64,000 nt of DNA from JAAZGD01 sp034003765. Lineage in GTDB: Bacteria; Bacillota; Clostridia; Peptostreptococcales; Anaerovoracaceae. The DNA is taken from assembly GCA_034003765.1 (NCBI GenBank), contig JAVEXZ010000003.1, positions 70,858-134,857 of the forward strand, written 5' to 3'. Under the pieces are notes generated by a model. That model was not told where the DNA came from, did not search any database, and worked only from the letters and a program-made list of their open reading frames with translations. Every line of letters starts with the position of its first letter. Positions within the stretch are counted from its first letter, which is position 1. The position numbers and the translations under genes are program-made. Positions 34,988 through 43,231 of the stretch are shown here, one piece after another.

Positions 34988-35662
34988 ATGACTTCAAAAA
35001 TGAAACCATTAAATGAATATATAGACCATACTTTACTAAAAGCCGAGGCAACTTCTGGAGAAATTATCCAACTTTGTAAGGAAGCAAAGGAGTATGGGTT
35101 CTATGCCGTTTGTGTTAACTCATCATATGTTCCTTTAGCGGTAGCCCAGCTAAAAGGTAGTGGTGTTAAAGTTGCTGCAGTGGTGGGCTTCCCCTTGGGA
35201 GCTATGTCCACTCAAGCAAAGGCCTATGAAACGGACTGGGTTTGCGAACAAGGAGCTCTTGAGGTTGATATGGTCCTTAACCTAGGAGCTTTAATCGACG
35301 GGAGAAGCCAGGAGGTAAAAGATGATATCAGTGTAGTTTGTCAATTTGCCCATGAATACGATGCTAAGGTGAAAGTGATTCTTGAAACCTGTCTTTTGTC
35401 CCAAGAACAGATTGTCTTGGCTTGCCAATTAGCGGAAGAAGCTGGTGCTGATTTCGTGAAAACCTCAACAGGATTTTCTAAAGGGGGAGCTACCGAAGAA
35501 GTGGTTGCTTTGATGAAAAAGACAGTTGGAGACAATGTGATGATTAAGGCTTCGGGGGGTATAAGAAACTACAAAACCGCTATGGGAATGATAGAAGCAG
35601 GGGCTGACCGACTAGGCGCATCAGCTTCAGTATCAATTATGAAAGAAGCTGAAAACAAGTAG
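34988..35662 (+). CDS. deoC: Deoxyribose-phosphate aldolase
   Basis: Cleaves 2-deoxyribose 5-phosphate to acetaldehyde and glyceraldehyde 3-phosphate. 224 aa, TIM barrel with YIDHTLLKAEAT, AAVVGFPLGAM, the Schiff-base lysine in FVKTSTGFSKGGAT and a second lysine in MIKASGGIRN. The acetaldehyde it makes can become acetyl-CoA, the substrate of the preceding PduL. No deoxyribonucleoside kinase or phosphorylase is next to it. Confidence 0.96.
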   Translation: MTSKMKPLNEYIDHTLLKAEATSGEIIQLCKEAKEYGFYAVCVNSSYVPLAVAQLKGSGVKVAAVVGFPLGAMSTQAKAYETDWVCEQGALEVDMVLNLGALIDGRSQEVKDDISVVCQFAHEYDAKVKVILETCLLSQEQIVLACQLAEEAGADFVKTSTGFSKGGATEEVVALMKKTVGDNVMIKASGGIRNYKTAMGMIEAGADRLGASASVSIMKEAENK

Positions 35663-35715
35663 TTTATTCTATCGAAAGATTAAAATCAAAATCAAATACA
35701 AGGAGAAATTGATTT

Positions 35716-36504
35716 ATGTTTGTCCCAAACCCAATTGCATTTGAATTATTCGCTTTAGAGGTTCGTTGGTACGGTATTTTAATAGCTGTAGGTATGATAT
35801 TAGGGTCTTTATTGCTTTATAAACGTGCCCCAAAGCATAGGCTTGACCCTGAGAAAATGTTGGACCTTATCATAGTGGGGATCCCCTTGGGAGTTATAGG
35901 GGCACGCCTTTATTATGTGGTTTTTAATCTGCCTTTATATCTTAATTCAAATGGAAATATTGATATCCTAAAAGTCCTTAATATACGAACTGGGGGCTTG
36001 GCCGTCCACGGTGGATTAATCTTAGCCTTTATTGGGGTTGCCTTGCTTTGTCGCCACTATAAATATCATCCGATTGATGTTTTAGATCTTGCTGTTCCGG
36101 GGGTAGCCTTGGCCCAAGCAATTGGACGATGGGGGAACTTTTTTAATTCAGAGGCCCATGGTGGCCCAACTGATTTACCTTGGGGCATTTTCGTTGATGG
36201 ACAAATGGTCCATCCTACATTCCTCTATGAATCCTTGTGGTGTTTCGCCTTGTGCATATTCTTGGTCTATATTGACAATAGAAGAAAATTTGTAGGCCAA
36301 ACATTTTTGCTATATACAAGCCTATACTCTTTAGAACGGTTTTTTGTGGAAGGCTTGAGGACAGACAGTTTAATGTTGGGGCCATTAAGACAAGCCCAGG
36401 TTTTAAGTGTGGTGGTTATATTAGTATCTTTGTTTATATACTATTACCTTGCAAGGGGAAACAGGAAAATTATTGAGGTGGATGAAATGGAGAACAGAGA
36501 ATGA
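35716..36504 (+). CDS. lgt: Prolipoprotein diacylglyceryl transferase
   Basis: Membrane enzyme that adds diacylglycerol to the lipobox Cys of prolipoproteins. 262 aa with about seven membrane segments. Signature motifs: HGGLILAFIGVALLC (HGG), the GRWGNFFNSEAHGG block and RLYYVVFN upstream. Its substrates in this window would include the lipoproteins at 40.5 kb and 53 kb. It overlaps ychF by 4 bp (ATGA). Confidence 0.96.
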   Translation: MFVPNPIAFELFALEVRWYGILIAVGMILGSLLLYKRAPKHRLDPEKMLDLIIVGIPLGVIGARLYYVVFNLPLYLNSNGNIDILKVLNIRTGGLAVHGGLILAFIGVALLCRHYKYHPIDVLDLAVPGVALAQAIGRWGNFFNSEAHGGPTDLPWGIFVDGQMVHPTFLYESLWCFALCIFLVYIDNRRKFVGQTFLLYTSLYSLERFFVEGLRTDSLMLGPLRQAQVLSVVVILVSLFIYYYLARGNRKIIEVDEMENRE

Positions 36505-37598
36505 AATTAGGAATTGTTGGACTTCCAAATGTAGGAAAGAGTACCCTTTTTAACGCAATTACAAAGGCTGGTGCAGAGGCAGGCAATTATCCTTTTTGTA
36601 CCATCGAACCTAATGTGGGGGTTGTAAGTGTTCCTGATCATAGAATTGATGTTCTTCACCAGATGTATAAGTCCAAGAAAACTGTATACACTGCCATTGA
36701 ATTTTATGATATTGCAGGATTGGTAAAGGGGGCTTCAAAGGGAGAAGGCCTTGGCAATAAGTTCCTAGGGCATATTCGGGAAGTTGCCGCCATCTTACAT
36801 GTTGTTCGTTGCTTTGAAGATGATAATGTTATACATGTTTCAGGTAAGCCTGATCCCATGATGGATATTGAAACTGTCAACTTAGAACTTATTCTTTCTG
36901 ATATGGAAGTTGTTGAAAGAAGGCTACAAAAATCAGATAAAGCTAAAAAAGCAGATCCTTCCTCCGCTTTTGAGTCTGAGGTCCTAAAAAAAGTACAAGC
37001 TGTCCTTGAATCGGGGAGTTCTGCCAGAACATTAACTCAAGATCTAACAAAGGATGAGGAAGAATTTGTGAAATCATTGGACCTCCTCTCATATAAACCT
37101 GTAATCTATATGGCAAACGTCTCTGAAAAAGAACTAACAGAGCCTGATAACCCGTGGGTTACATTGGTTAAGACCTATGCAGAAAAAGAAGCTTCTGAAG
37201 TGGTGGTTATATGTGCAAAAGTGGAGGCGGAACTGGCAGAACTAGACAGGGAAGAGCGCAATATGTTTCTTGAAGAGTTGGGCATAAAAGAATCTGGATT
37301 AGATAAATTAATTAAGGTTTCATATTCTCTTCTTGATTTGATTTCATATCTCACTGCGGGAGAACCTGAGGTTAGAGCATGGACTATTAAAAGGGGCACA
37401 AAAGCACCTCAGGCTGCAGGTAAAATCCATACTGACTTTGAGAAGGGTTTCATTCGGGCTGAGACAATTGCTTTTGATAAGCTCATGGAATGCGGCGGGA
37501 ACCTGGTACAGGCAAAAGAAAAGGGTTTAGTAAGATCAGAAGGCAAGGAATATGTTGTAAAGGATGGGGATATTATCCATTTCCTTTTCAACGTGTAA
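36501..37598 (+). CDS. ychF: Obg-family ATPase YchF
   Basis: Universal P-loop protein of the Obg branch that prefers ATP, linked to translation and oxidative stress responses. 365 aa. G1 [37 protein letters not shown] and a C-terminal TGS domain ([27 protein letters not shown]). It overlaps lgt by 4 bp at its start, so translation is coupled. A strong terminator follows. Confidence 0.97.
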   Translation: MKLGIVGLPNVGKSTLFNAITKAGAEAGNYPFCTIEPNVGVVSVPDHRIDVLHQMYKSKKTVYTAIEFYDIAGLVKGASKGEGLGNKFLGHIREVAAILHVVRCFEDDNVIHVSGKPDPMMDIETVNLELILSDMEVVERRLQKSDKAKKADPSSAFESEVLKKVQAVLESGSSARTLTQDLTKDEEEFVKSLDLLSYKPVIYMANVSEKELTEPDNPWVTLVKTYAEKEASEVVVICAKVEAELAELDREERNMFLEELGIKESGLDKLIKVSYSLLDLISYLTAGEPEVRAWTIKRGTKAPQAAGKIHTDFEKGFIRAETIAFDKLMECGGNLVQAKEKGLVRSEGKEYVVKDGDIIHFLFNV

Positions 37599-37654
37599 CT
37601 GAGATATTAATATTAGTAACAATAAAATATACAAGGCAGAAATTGTTGCCCGAA

Positions 37655-37695
37655 AAAAGAGGAGAACTCTCAAGTTTTGAGAGTTCTCCTCTTTT
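37655..37695. terminator. Bidirectional terminator between ychF and the CoA-disulfide reductase gene
   Basis: A perfect 19-bp inverted repeat: AAAAGAGGAGAACTCTCAA (37655-37673) and its complement (37677-37695), loop GTT. T-runs follow in both directions, so it can serve both converging transcripts. Confidence 0.92.
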
Positions 37696-37805
37696 GGTCT
37701 TTATAGATGAGATTTTTTGAGGTTTGCACCCCAGTACATTGCAATATAAGTAGCTTTCGTGAGCTTTTAATGAACTAGAGTCTCTAGTAAAATCCCATTA
37801 TCCAT

Positions 37806-40277
37806 TTATACAAATAGATTTACGTTGGATTCTTCAGCTTCACCTAGGTATGTCGCAACTCCACCAAGCTCTACGCCTTCAATAAGTTCATCTTCAGTAA
37901 TACCCATAATATCCATAGACATGGTGCAAGCGATTAGCTTTACCCCAGCCCCCATTGCTTGTTGCATCAACTCTTCTAGAGAATTAACATTCTTATCTTT
38001 CATTACCATTTTCATCATTTTGGTCCCCATGCCTGCCATATTCATGTTGGACAATTTTAGGTTAGATGAACCTTGTGGCATCATGGCTCCAAACATCTTC
38101 TCGATAAATGGTTTTTTGATATTTTGGTTTTCAGGTTTTCTTAGTGCATTAAGTCCCCAGAATGTAAAGAAGAGGGTTACAGGCCTACCCATAGCGGCCG
38201 CACCGTTAGCTATTATAAATGCTGCTAGAACCTTGTCTAAGTCTCCACTGAATACAATTATAGTTTTCCCTTGATTGTCCATTGTAACATCTTGTTTGGT
38301 GGTCATGGCCTTTACCTCTCCTCCAGTTCCTTTTCGAAGATACACTATATTTTGTTTATCTTTTCTTTCTGTTTTCAAGAAGGTATTGCCGGTACGACGG
38401 CACCAGCTCTCAACATCTCTTGAGAAACCCATATCAGTGGCAGAAACTGCTAAAACTTCCCCATCAGTCATGGCATTAATTGTCTCGTTTACCTTCATGA
38501 TTGGTCCTGGACACTGAAGGCCAGTACAGTTTAATATTTCCATTGCACTTCCCGAGTAATCTATATCTTGAGTATCCAAAACTCCCTGTGAGTAGGATAC
38601 AAAATCCCGGTAATGCATTGATTTGTAGAAGGATGAGCCTCCAGATAGGACTCTTACATTTTCAAATCCTTTTCCACTCAGAATACGGGCACCATTATAA
38701 GAACGAACACCAATAGCACAATATACTACAGTAGGAGTTTTTGGATCTAGTTCATCGATTCTTTCTCTTAGTTGGCTTAAAGGAATATGAGTGGAACCAG
38801 GTATCTCAAATGTAGTTCTTTCTGCGTCTTCACCCACATCCAGTATCACTAAACCACCCTTATCTTTATCAACCATTTCATCTAGCTCATAACACTCTAC
38901 AAAACTTACCAAACCTTTCAATATATTTTCCCCAACAAAACCCAACATATTTACTGGGTCCTTTGCAGAACCAAAAGGTGGCGCATAAGCTAGCTCCAAT
39001 GATTTTAAGTCATAGATTGTGGCACCTAGACGCATGGCAGAAGCCAGTACATCAATTCTTTTGTCTACTCCATCTTGTCCAACAACTTGGTTACCGAATA
39101 TTTTCCCCTCTTTATCAAAGATAATTTTTAGGTCTAGGGGTGTTGCACCTGGATAATATGTAGCATGGGATTTTTGATGTATCAAAGCAACGAAATAATC
39201 TTTATTTTTTACCTTACCCAAAGCTTGTAGGTTCTTTTCGTTAAGGCCAACAGAAGCTGCTGTTAGGTCAAAAACCTGAGCTATAGCAGTTCCTAAAGTT
39301 CCCTCATAGGCCTCCTTTCCCCCCATAATATTGTTGGCGCATATTCTGGCCTGCTTGTTAGCTGGGCCAGCAAGGGGCACCATACAAGGAGTTTTAAGGA
39401 CGAAGTTTTCAACTTCAATTACGTCACCAACAGCATATATGTCAGGGTGTGAAGTGCGCATTTGTGAGTCAACTATTACCCCACCACCCTCGTTGAGCTT
39501 TAGGCCAGCTTCTTTTGCAAGGCGGCTATTAGGACGAACACCTATTGACAAAATAACTAAGTCAGCTTCTACTTGGGTTCCACTTTTCAAAGTAATTTTT
39601 GTGACCATGTCATTGGTTTCAAATGATTGGACGCCGTCTCCTAAATGGAGGTCCACGCCATTCATCACCATATTTTCATGAATTAATTGGGCCATTTCAA
39701 AGTCTAAAGGTGCCATAACTTGGTCCATCATTTCGATTAGGCTAACATTTATTCCCAAGGCATGTAGGTTTTCTGCCATCTCAACACCAATAAAACCACC
39801 ACCAATAACTGCGGCTCTTTTTGGTTTATGGTCACTAATGAATGCTTTTATATTGTCTGTATCTGGAACAGTCCAAAGAGAAAAAATATTAGGCCCGTCT
39901 ATTCCTGGAATAGGCGGTTTTAATGGAGACGACCCCGTCGATATTACTAGGGTGTCATAGGATTCAAGGAATTTCTCCTTGGTTTTTAAGTTTAATACCC
40001 TTACAGTTTTATCTTCTGGATTAATAGCAACTACTTCATGGCCAGTTCGAACGTCAACATTATAACTTGCCTTCATCTTTTCTGGTGTTTGGATGAGAAG
40101 GGTTTCTCTATCCTTGATAACGTCGCCAATGTGGTAAGGCAGTCCACAATTAGCATAAGAAATGTAGTCACCTTTTTCGAAAATGATAATTTCCATTTCT
40201 TCGTCTAATCGCCTTAACCGGGTTGCTGTAGTAGCACCACCAGCGATTCCACCAATAATTACGGTTTTCTTTTTCAT
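37806..40277 (-). CDS. CoA-disulfide reductase fused to rhodanese, TusA and DsrE domains
   Basis: 823-aa sulfur-trafficking flavoprotein. Domain order: FAD/NAD(P)H disulfide reductase (about 1-450; GGIAGGATTATRLRR, active Cys in SYANCGLPYHIG), rhodanese (about 465-560; catalytic Cys in YCAIGVRS), TusA (about 578-645; CTGLQCPGP), and a DsrE-type domain (about 668-823; a single Cys in LIACTMSMD). Together these could reduce persulfides or CoA disulfides and pass sulfane sulfur along internal cysteines. It is monocistronic on the minus strand with GAGGTAGGG before the ATG. Confidence 0.92.
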   Translation of the reverse strand: MKKKTVIIGGIAGGATTATRLRRLDEEMEIIIFEKGDYISYANCGLPYHIGDVIKDRETLLIQTPEKMKASYNVDVRTGHEVVAINPEDKTVRVLNLKTKEKFLESYDTLVISTGSSPLKPPIPGIDGPNIFSLWTVPDTDNIKAFISDHKPKRAAVIGGGFIGVEMAENLHALGINVSLIEMMDQVMAPLDFEMAQLIHENMVMNGVDLHLGDGVQSFETNDMVTKITLKSGTQVEADLVILSIGVRPNSRLAKEAGLKLNEGGGVIVDSQMRTSHPDIYAVGDVIEVENFVLKTPCMVPLAGPANKQARICANNIMGGKEAYEGTLGTAIAQVFDLTAASVGLNEKNLQALGKVKNKDYFVALIHQKSHATYYPGATPLDLKIIFDKEGKIFGNQVVGQDGVDKRIDVLASAMRLGATIYDLKSLELAYAPPFGSAKDPVNMLGFVGENILKGLVSFVECYELDEMVDKDKGGLVILDVGEDAERTTFEIPGSTHIPLSQLRERIDELDPKTPTVVYCAIGVRSYNGARILSGKGFENVRVLSGGSSFYKSMHYRDFVSYSQGVLDTQDIDYSGSAMEILNCTGLQCPGPIMKVNETINAMTDGEVLAVSATDMGFSRDVESWCRRTGNTFLKTERKDKQNIVYLRKGTGGEVKAMTTKQDVTMDNQGKTIIVFSGDLDKVLAAFIIANGAAAMGRPVTLFFTFWGLNALRKPENQNIKKPFIEKMFGAMMPQGSSNLKLSNMNMAGMGTKMMKMVMKDKNVNSLEELMQQAMGAGVKLIACTMSMDIMGITEDELIEGVELGGVATYLGEAEESNVNLFV

Positions 40278-40344
40278 TTTTTCCCTACCTCATCTTTGAG
40301 CTAATCTGCAGCAATAGGTTGTTAAAAATTATACTATCTAAGGA

Positions 40345-40386
40345 ATTATATAATAATAAAGGGGATAATTCTGTAACAATGTTACA
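40345..40386 (-). promoter_or_regulatory. Putative promoter and palindromic operator of the CoA-disulfide reductase gene
   Basis: On the minus strand, TATAAT occupies 40350-40345. The perfect 15-bp palindrome TGTAACAATGTTACA (40372-40386) has its centre at 40379, about 41 bp upstream of the inferred start site near 40338. That is the classic position of a CRP/FNR-family class II activator. The -35 is poor, which also fits activation. The regulator is not in this window. Confidence 0.5.
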
Positions 40387-40424
40387 AAATTAAGAGTGTA
40401 TTTGTATTTATTAAAAAGATTTAT

Positions 40425-40450
40425 AAAAAAAAGGCCTTAAAGAAAGGCCT
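40425..40450 (-). terminator. Terminator of the minus-strand lipoprotein gene
   Basis: Read on the minus strand: AGGCCTT (40450-40444), loop, AAGGCCT (40438-40432), followed by a long T-run (A-run on the plus strand, 40425-40432). Confidence 0.85.
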
Positions 40451-40464
40451 GAAGAGATTAGCAT

Positions 40465-40998
40465 TTATGGCATATACTGTTGGACAATTAATTCAACAAA
40501 ATCATGCATAACATAAAAGTAAAAATAATAATGGATTTCTTCAGAAGGAGTCTCTTGAAGAAATGAAGAAAAGTCGTCATTGAAAGCCTGTATAAAACCT
40601 GCGCTATTCAGAAAAAACTGCCCATCCTCTAAATCATTGGTGGGGAATATTACTGATCTAACATTTTTAGACAAGGTAAGCTCATAGTTGACATTTCGAT
40701 CTGCAATATAAAAACCACCTGGTTGACTTGAGTCTTCTACAAATTGTTTCCCTAAAACAGTAAGGGTATAAGTGTCATCTTTATTATCAATGATGCTATC
40801 AATTTCACCAAACCTCTTTTCTGCCCCATCTTTTATTATTTGGTTGGCAAAATCAGTTATTAAATAGTCCAGCGTAATTTCGGGCTCCTCATATGTGCCT
40901 CCAGAAAGGTCTGATTTCCAGCATCCACCAAGAGATAAAACCAATAAAAAGCACAGAGTCAATAAGGCAGTTCGCCTAATAAAAAGATTTCTAATCAT
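40465..40998 (-). CDS. Hypothetical lipoprotein
   Basis: 177 aa with a signal peptide and lipobox LSLGGC (Cys26); the mature part is acidic, with no family I recognise. Features include a stretch of aromatic residues near the C-terminus (HYYFYFYVMHDF). Probably anchored on the outer face of the membrane. A ribosome site (GGGAGGTT in the sense direction) precedes the ATG. It lies between the CoA-disulfide reductase gene and mraZ and has its own promoter and terminator. Confidence 0.75.
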   Translation of the reverse strand: MIRNLFIRRTALLTLCFLLVLSLGGCWKSDLSGGTYEEPEITLDYLITDFANQIIKDGAEKRFGEIDSIIDNKDDTYTLTVLGKQFVEDSSQPGGFYIADRNVNYELTLSKNVRSVIFPTNDLEDGQFFLNSAGFIQAFNDDFSSFLQETPSEEIHYYFYFYVMHDFVELIVQQYMP

Positions 40999-41064
40999 AA
41001 GAACCTCCCATGAGCTTTTATAAAAGCTACTATCATTCGCGACATTATGCTCTAAATTTTATTA

Positions 41065-41094
41065 ATTATACCACGATTTACGAGAAATACACAA
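41065..41094 (-). promoter_or_regulatory. Extended -10 promoter of the lipoprotein gene
   Basis: On the minus strand: TTGTGT (41094-41089), 18-bp spacer ending in TGG, then perfect TATAAT (41070-41065). Confidence 0.65.
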
Positions 41095-41254
41095 TAAAGT
41101 CGTAGAGGATAATGGTTTACCACCCTTATTTCTCCAAGATTTGCCTACATGTAGAGAGGGTTTTGTGTATTGGCTACAATATATTGTGAAAATTTTCTAG
41201 AAATAATATTTTCGGGAGGAATTTCAAAAATAATGGAGGATAGAATAGGCTTAT

Positions 41255-41300
41255 TGGAGGAAAGTGGTTGTAATGTGGTGCAAAATGGAGTAAAGTGGGG
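41255..41300 (+). promoter_or_regulatory. MraZ boxes: five direct TGG repeats with about 10-bp period
   Basis: TGG occurs at 41255, 41265, 41276, 41286 and 41296, in contexts such as AAAGTGGTTG, TAATGTGGTG, CAAAATGGAG and TAAAGTGGGG. Tandem TGG-containing boxes with one-helix-turn spacing are the known autoregulatory site of MraZ. They end about 35 bp before the mraZ start. Confidence 0.75.
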
Positions 41301-41332
41301 TTAATGAAATAGCTAATATGGAGGAGTGTCCC

Positions 41333-41764
41333 ATGTTGATGGGTAAGTACCTAAATTCAATTGATATAAAATTTAGAATGATTGTCCCTGCAAAATTTAG
41401 GGACAAGTTGGAGTATAAGTGCGTTCTAACTAGGGGGATTGATCATTGCCTATATATTTATCCCATGGATGAATGGGAAGTATTAATGGAAAAACTCTCT
41501 AGCCTACCTATGAGTGATCCTGATGCAAGAGCTTTTGTAAGGCATTTTTATGCTAACGCAGTTGAATGCGACATTGATAAGCAAGGGAGAATAACTCTGC
41601 CTCTGGAATTAAGAGAATGGGCTGGAATTAAAAAGGACTTAGTAACCCTTGGCCTATTAAACCGCATTGAAATTTGGAGCATTGACAGTTGGGAGGATAC
41701 AGACAACAAAACTGAGCTGGAACACAGCGATTTTGCAAAGAAGATGATAGAGTATGGAATTTAA
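41333..41764 (+). CDS. mraZ: Transcriptional regulator MraZ
   Basis: AbrB-like DNA-binding protein that controls the dcw cluster. 143 aa with two SpoVT/AbrB-type halves: [16 protein letters not shown] (first) and [21 protein letters not shown] (second). The ATG at 41318 is closer to upstream sequence, but GGAGGAG at 41320-41326 sits 7 nt before ATG 41333, giving [11 protein letters not shown], the family start. Five MraZ boxes lie just upstream, so autorepression is likely. Overlaps rsmH. Confidence 0.95.
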   Translation: MLMGKYLNSIDIKFRMIVPAKFRDKLEYKCVLTRGIDHCLYIYPMDEWEVLMEKLSSLPMSDPDARAFVRHFYANAVECDIDKQGRITLPLELREWAGIKKDLVTLGLLNRIEIWSIDSWEDTDNKTELEHSDFAKKMIEYGI

Positions 41765-42701
41765 TCACAAAGCAGTTCTTTTTGAAAAATGCTTGGAGAG
41801 TCTAAAAGTAGATCCCCATGGCATATATGTAGATGGAACCCTTGGAGGTGGAGGGCATGCTTATGGTATATGCCAACAGTTGGACCAGGAAGGATGGTTT
41901 GTTGGTATTGATAGGGACCAAGCAGCTATTCTCGCAGGCGGGGAAAGGCTAAGAGAATTCAAATGTCGTAAGTCTTTTGTCCAGAGCAACTATGCTGAGA
42001 TAAAAGAAGTCTTGGATACATTGGGGATTGTAGAAATAAATGGAGCACTACTTGATTTAGGAGTGTCCTCTTTTCAACTAGACAATGCTGAACGAGGGTT
42101 TTCCTATATGCAAGAAGCATCTTTGGATATGCGTATGTGCCAAGACGATTCTCTGACGGCATATAGTGTAATAAATGAATATAGTAAAAGGGAATTAGCA
42201 AGAATTATTAAAGAGTATGGAGAAGAAAGATGGGCAAGCAGAGTTGCCCAGTTCATTGTAGAAGCCCGAAAAGAAAACCCTATTGAGACAACACAAGAGC
42301 TAGTATCAATAATAAAAAAGGCGATTCCAGCAGCTGCTAGAAGAGATGGTCCCCACCCAGCTAAAAGAACATTTCAAGCTATCAGAATAGAAGTAAATGA
42401 CGAGCTAGGGCTTTTGGAACAAGCTGTTGAGGATTTTGTTGACATTTTAGCACCTGGTGGGCGGATGGCAGTTATTACTTTTCATTCTTTAGAAGATCGA
42501 ATTGTAAAAGAGGTTTTTCAAAGACGCCTAAACCCTTGTATTTGCCCCAAGGAATTCCCTGTTTGTACTTGCGGCAAGATAGCTGACATTAAAAAGATAA
42601 GCAAAAAGCCAATAATTGCTGATGAATTGGAATTAGAAGAAAATCCAAGAGCTCGAAGTGCAAAACTTAGAGTAATTGAAAAGACAGGAGGTGCAAAATG
42701 A
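41754..42701 (+). CDS. rsmH: 16S rRNA m4C1402 methyltransferase RsmH
   Basis: Methylates N4 of C1402 in 16S rRNA. 315 aa. SAM-binding [30 protein letters not shown] with the conserved MDMRM-like LDMRM, and [16 protein letters not shown]-terminal cysteine-rich piece ([13 protein letters not shown]) is typical. It overlaps mraZ by 11 bp and ftsL by 4 bp (ATGA). Confidence 0.97.
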   Translation: MEFNHKAVLFEKCLESLKVDPHGIYVDGTLGGGGHAYGICQQLDQEGWFVGIDRDQAAILAGGERLREFKCRKSFVQSNYAEIKEVLDTLGIVEINGALLDLGVSSFQLDNAERGFSYMQEASLDMRMCQDDSLTAYSVINEYSKRELARIIKEYGEERWASRVAQFIVEARKENPIETTQELVSIIKKAIPAAARRDGPHPAKRTFQAIRIEVNDELGLLEQAVEDFVDILAPGGRMAVITFHSLEDRIVKEVFQRRLNPCICPKEFPVCTCGKIADIKKISKKPIIADELELEENPRARSAKLRVIEKTGGAK

Positions 42702-43132
42702 TTGCGGCGGATCAATGGTATGAATACCAACAACAATATCGTAGATTTAGCTTTGACATGAAACCCGCTGAATCAATTTGCCTTGAGGAGAAAAAGAAAT
42801 CTAGGACTTCTCCCAAAGATAGGTTGGGTTTGATGATTTTAACTCTACTTATGGGCTTAGTATTTGTCGGGATGATTATAGTTGCTGCTTATGGAGCCAA
42901 CATAAAATATGATATAAATACTTTGGCAAAGGAAAATGCAGTAATACAAGGAGAGATAGAAAACCTGAATGTAAAAATCAAATGTGCCGTAAATATTGGA
43001 ACCATTGAGGACAGAGCCATAAATGAGCTAGGGATGGTTTATCCGGAGATAGATCAATTTAGATATCTAGGAGCTAAAACAGAAACCACCCATAATTTAG
43101 CAACACTCATTAAAGAAAAAGCCTACAATTAA
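42698..43132 (+). CDS. ftsL: Cell division protein FtsL
   Basis: Bitopic septal protein that works with DivIC and DivIB. 144 aa: basic cytoplasmic N-terminus (about 1-45), one transmembrane helix (about 49-70), then a coiled-coil region ([23 protein letters not shown]) and the family motif [14 protein letters not shown]. The position between rsmH and a class B penicillin-binding protein is diagnostic. A terminator-like hairpin follows. Confidence 0.88.
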   Translation: MIAADQWYEYQQQYRRFSFDMKPAESICLEEKKKSRTSPKDRLGLMILTLLMGLVFVGMIIVAAYGANIKYDINTLAKENAVIQGEIENLNVKIKCAVNIGTIEDRAINELGMVYPEIDQFRYLGAKTETTHNLATLIKEKAYN

Positions 43133-43158
43133 TCCGAGAAAAAACTGCATAAAAGCTT

Positions 43159-43206
43159 AAACCAGACAACTTAATCAGTTAAAATAGAGTATGTCTGGTT
43201 TTCTTT
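43159..43206 (+). terminator. Hairpin/terminator inside the dcw cluster, between ftsL and pbp
   Basis: AAACCAGACA (43159-43168) and TGTCTGGTTT (43192-43201) form a perfect 10-bp stem with a 23-nt loop, then TTTCTTT. Partial termination would lower expression of the downstream cell wall genes relative to mraZ-rsmH-ftsL. Confidence 0.7.
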
Positions 43207-43231
43207 AGAATATAGAAGATAGGTGAAGATC

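Larger units (their letters stand above)
40999..41332. other. 334-bp spacer between divergent lipoprotein gene and mraZ
   Basis: Contains the minus-strand promoter of the lipoprotein gene, and MraZ boxes close to mraZ. In between (41095-41230) I see no gene. A possible mraZ promoter is TTGTGA (41184-41189) with TATTTT at 41207-41212, which is weak. Confidence 0.6.

Noticed and set aside
37825..38274. Plus-strand open frame of 149 codons
   Set aside because: Antisense to the DsrE part of the sulfur-relay gene, which has clear domains and a better start.
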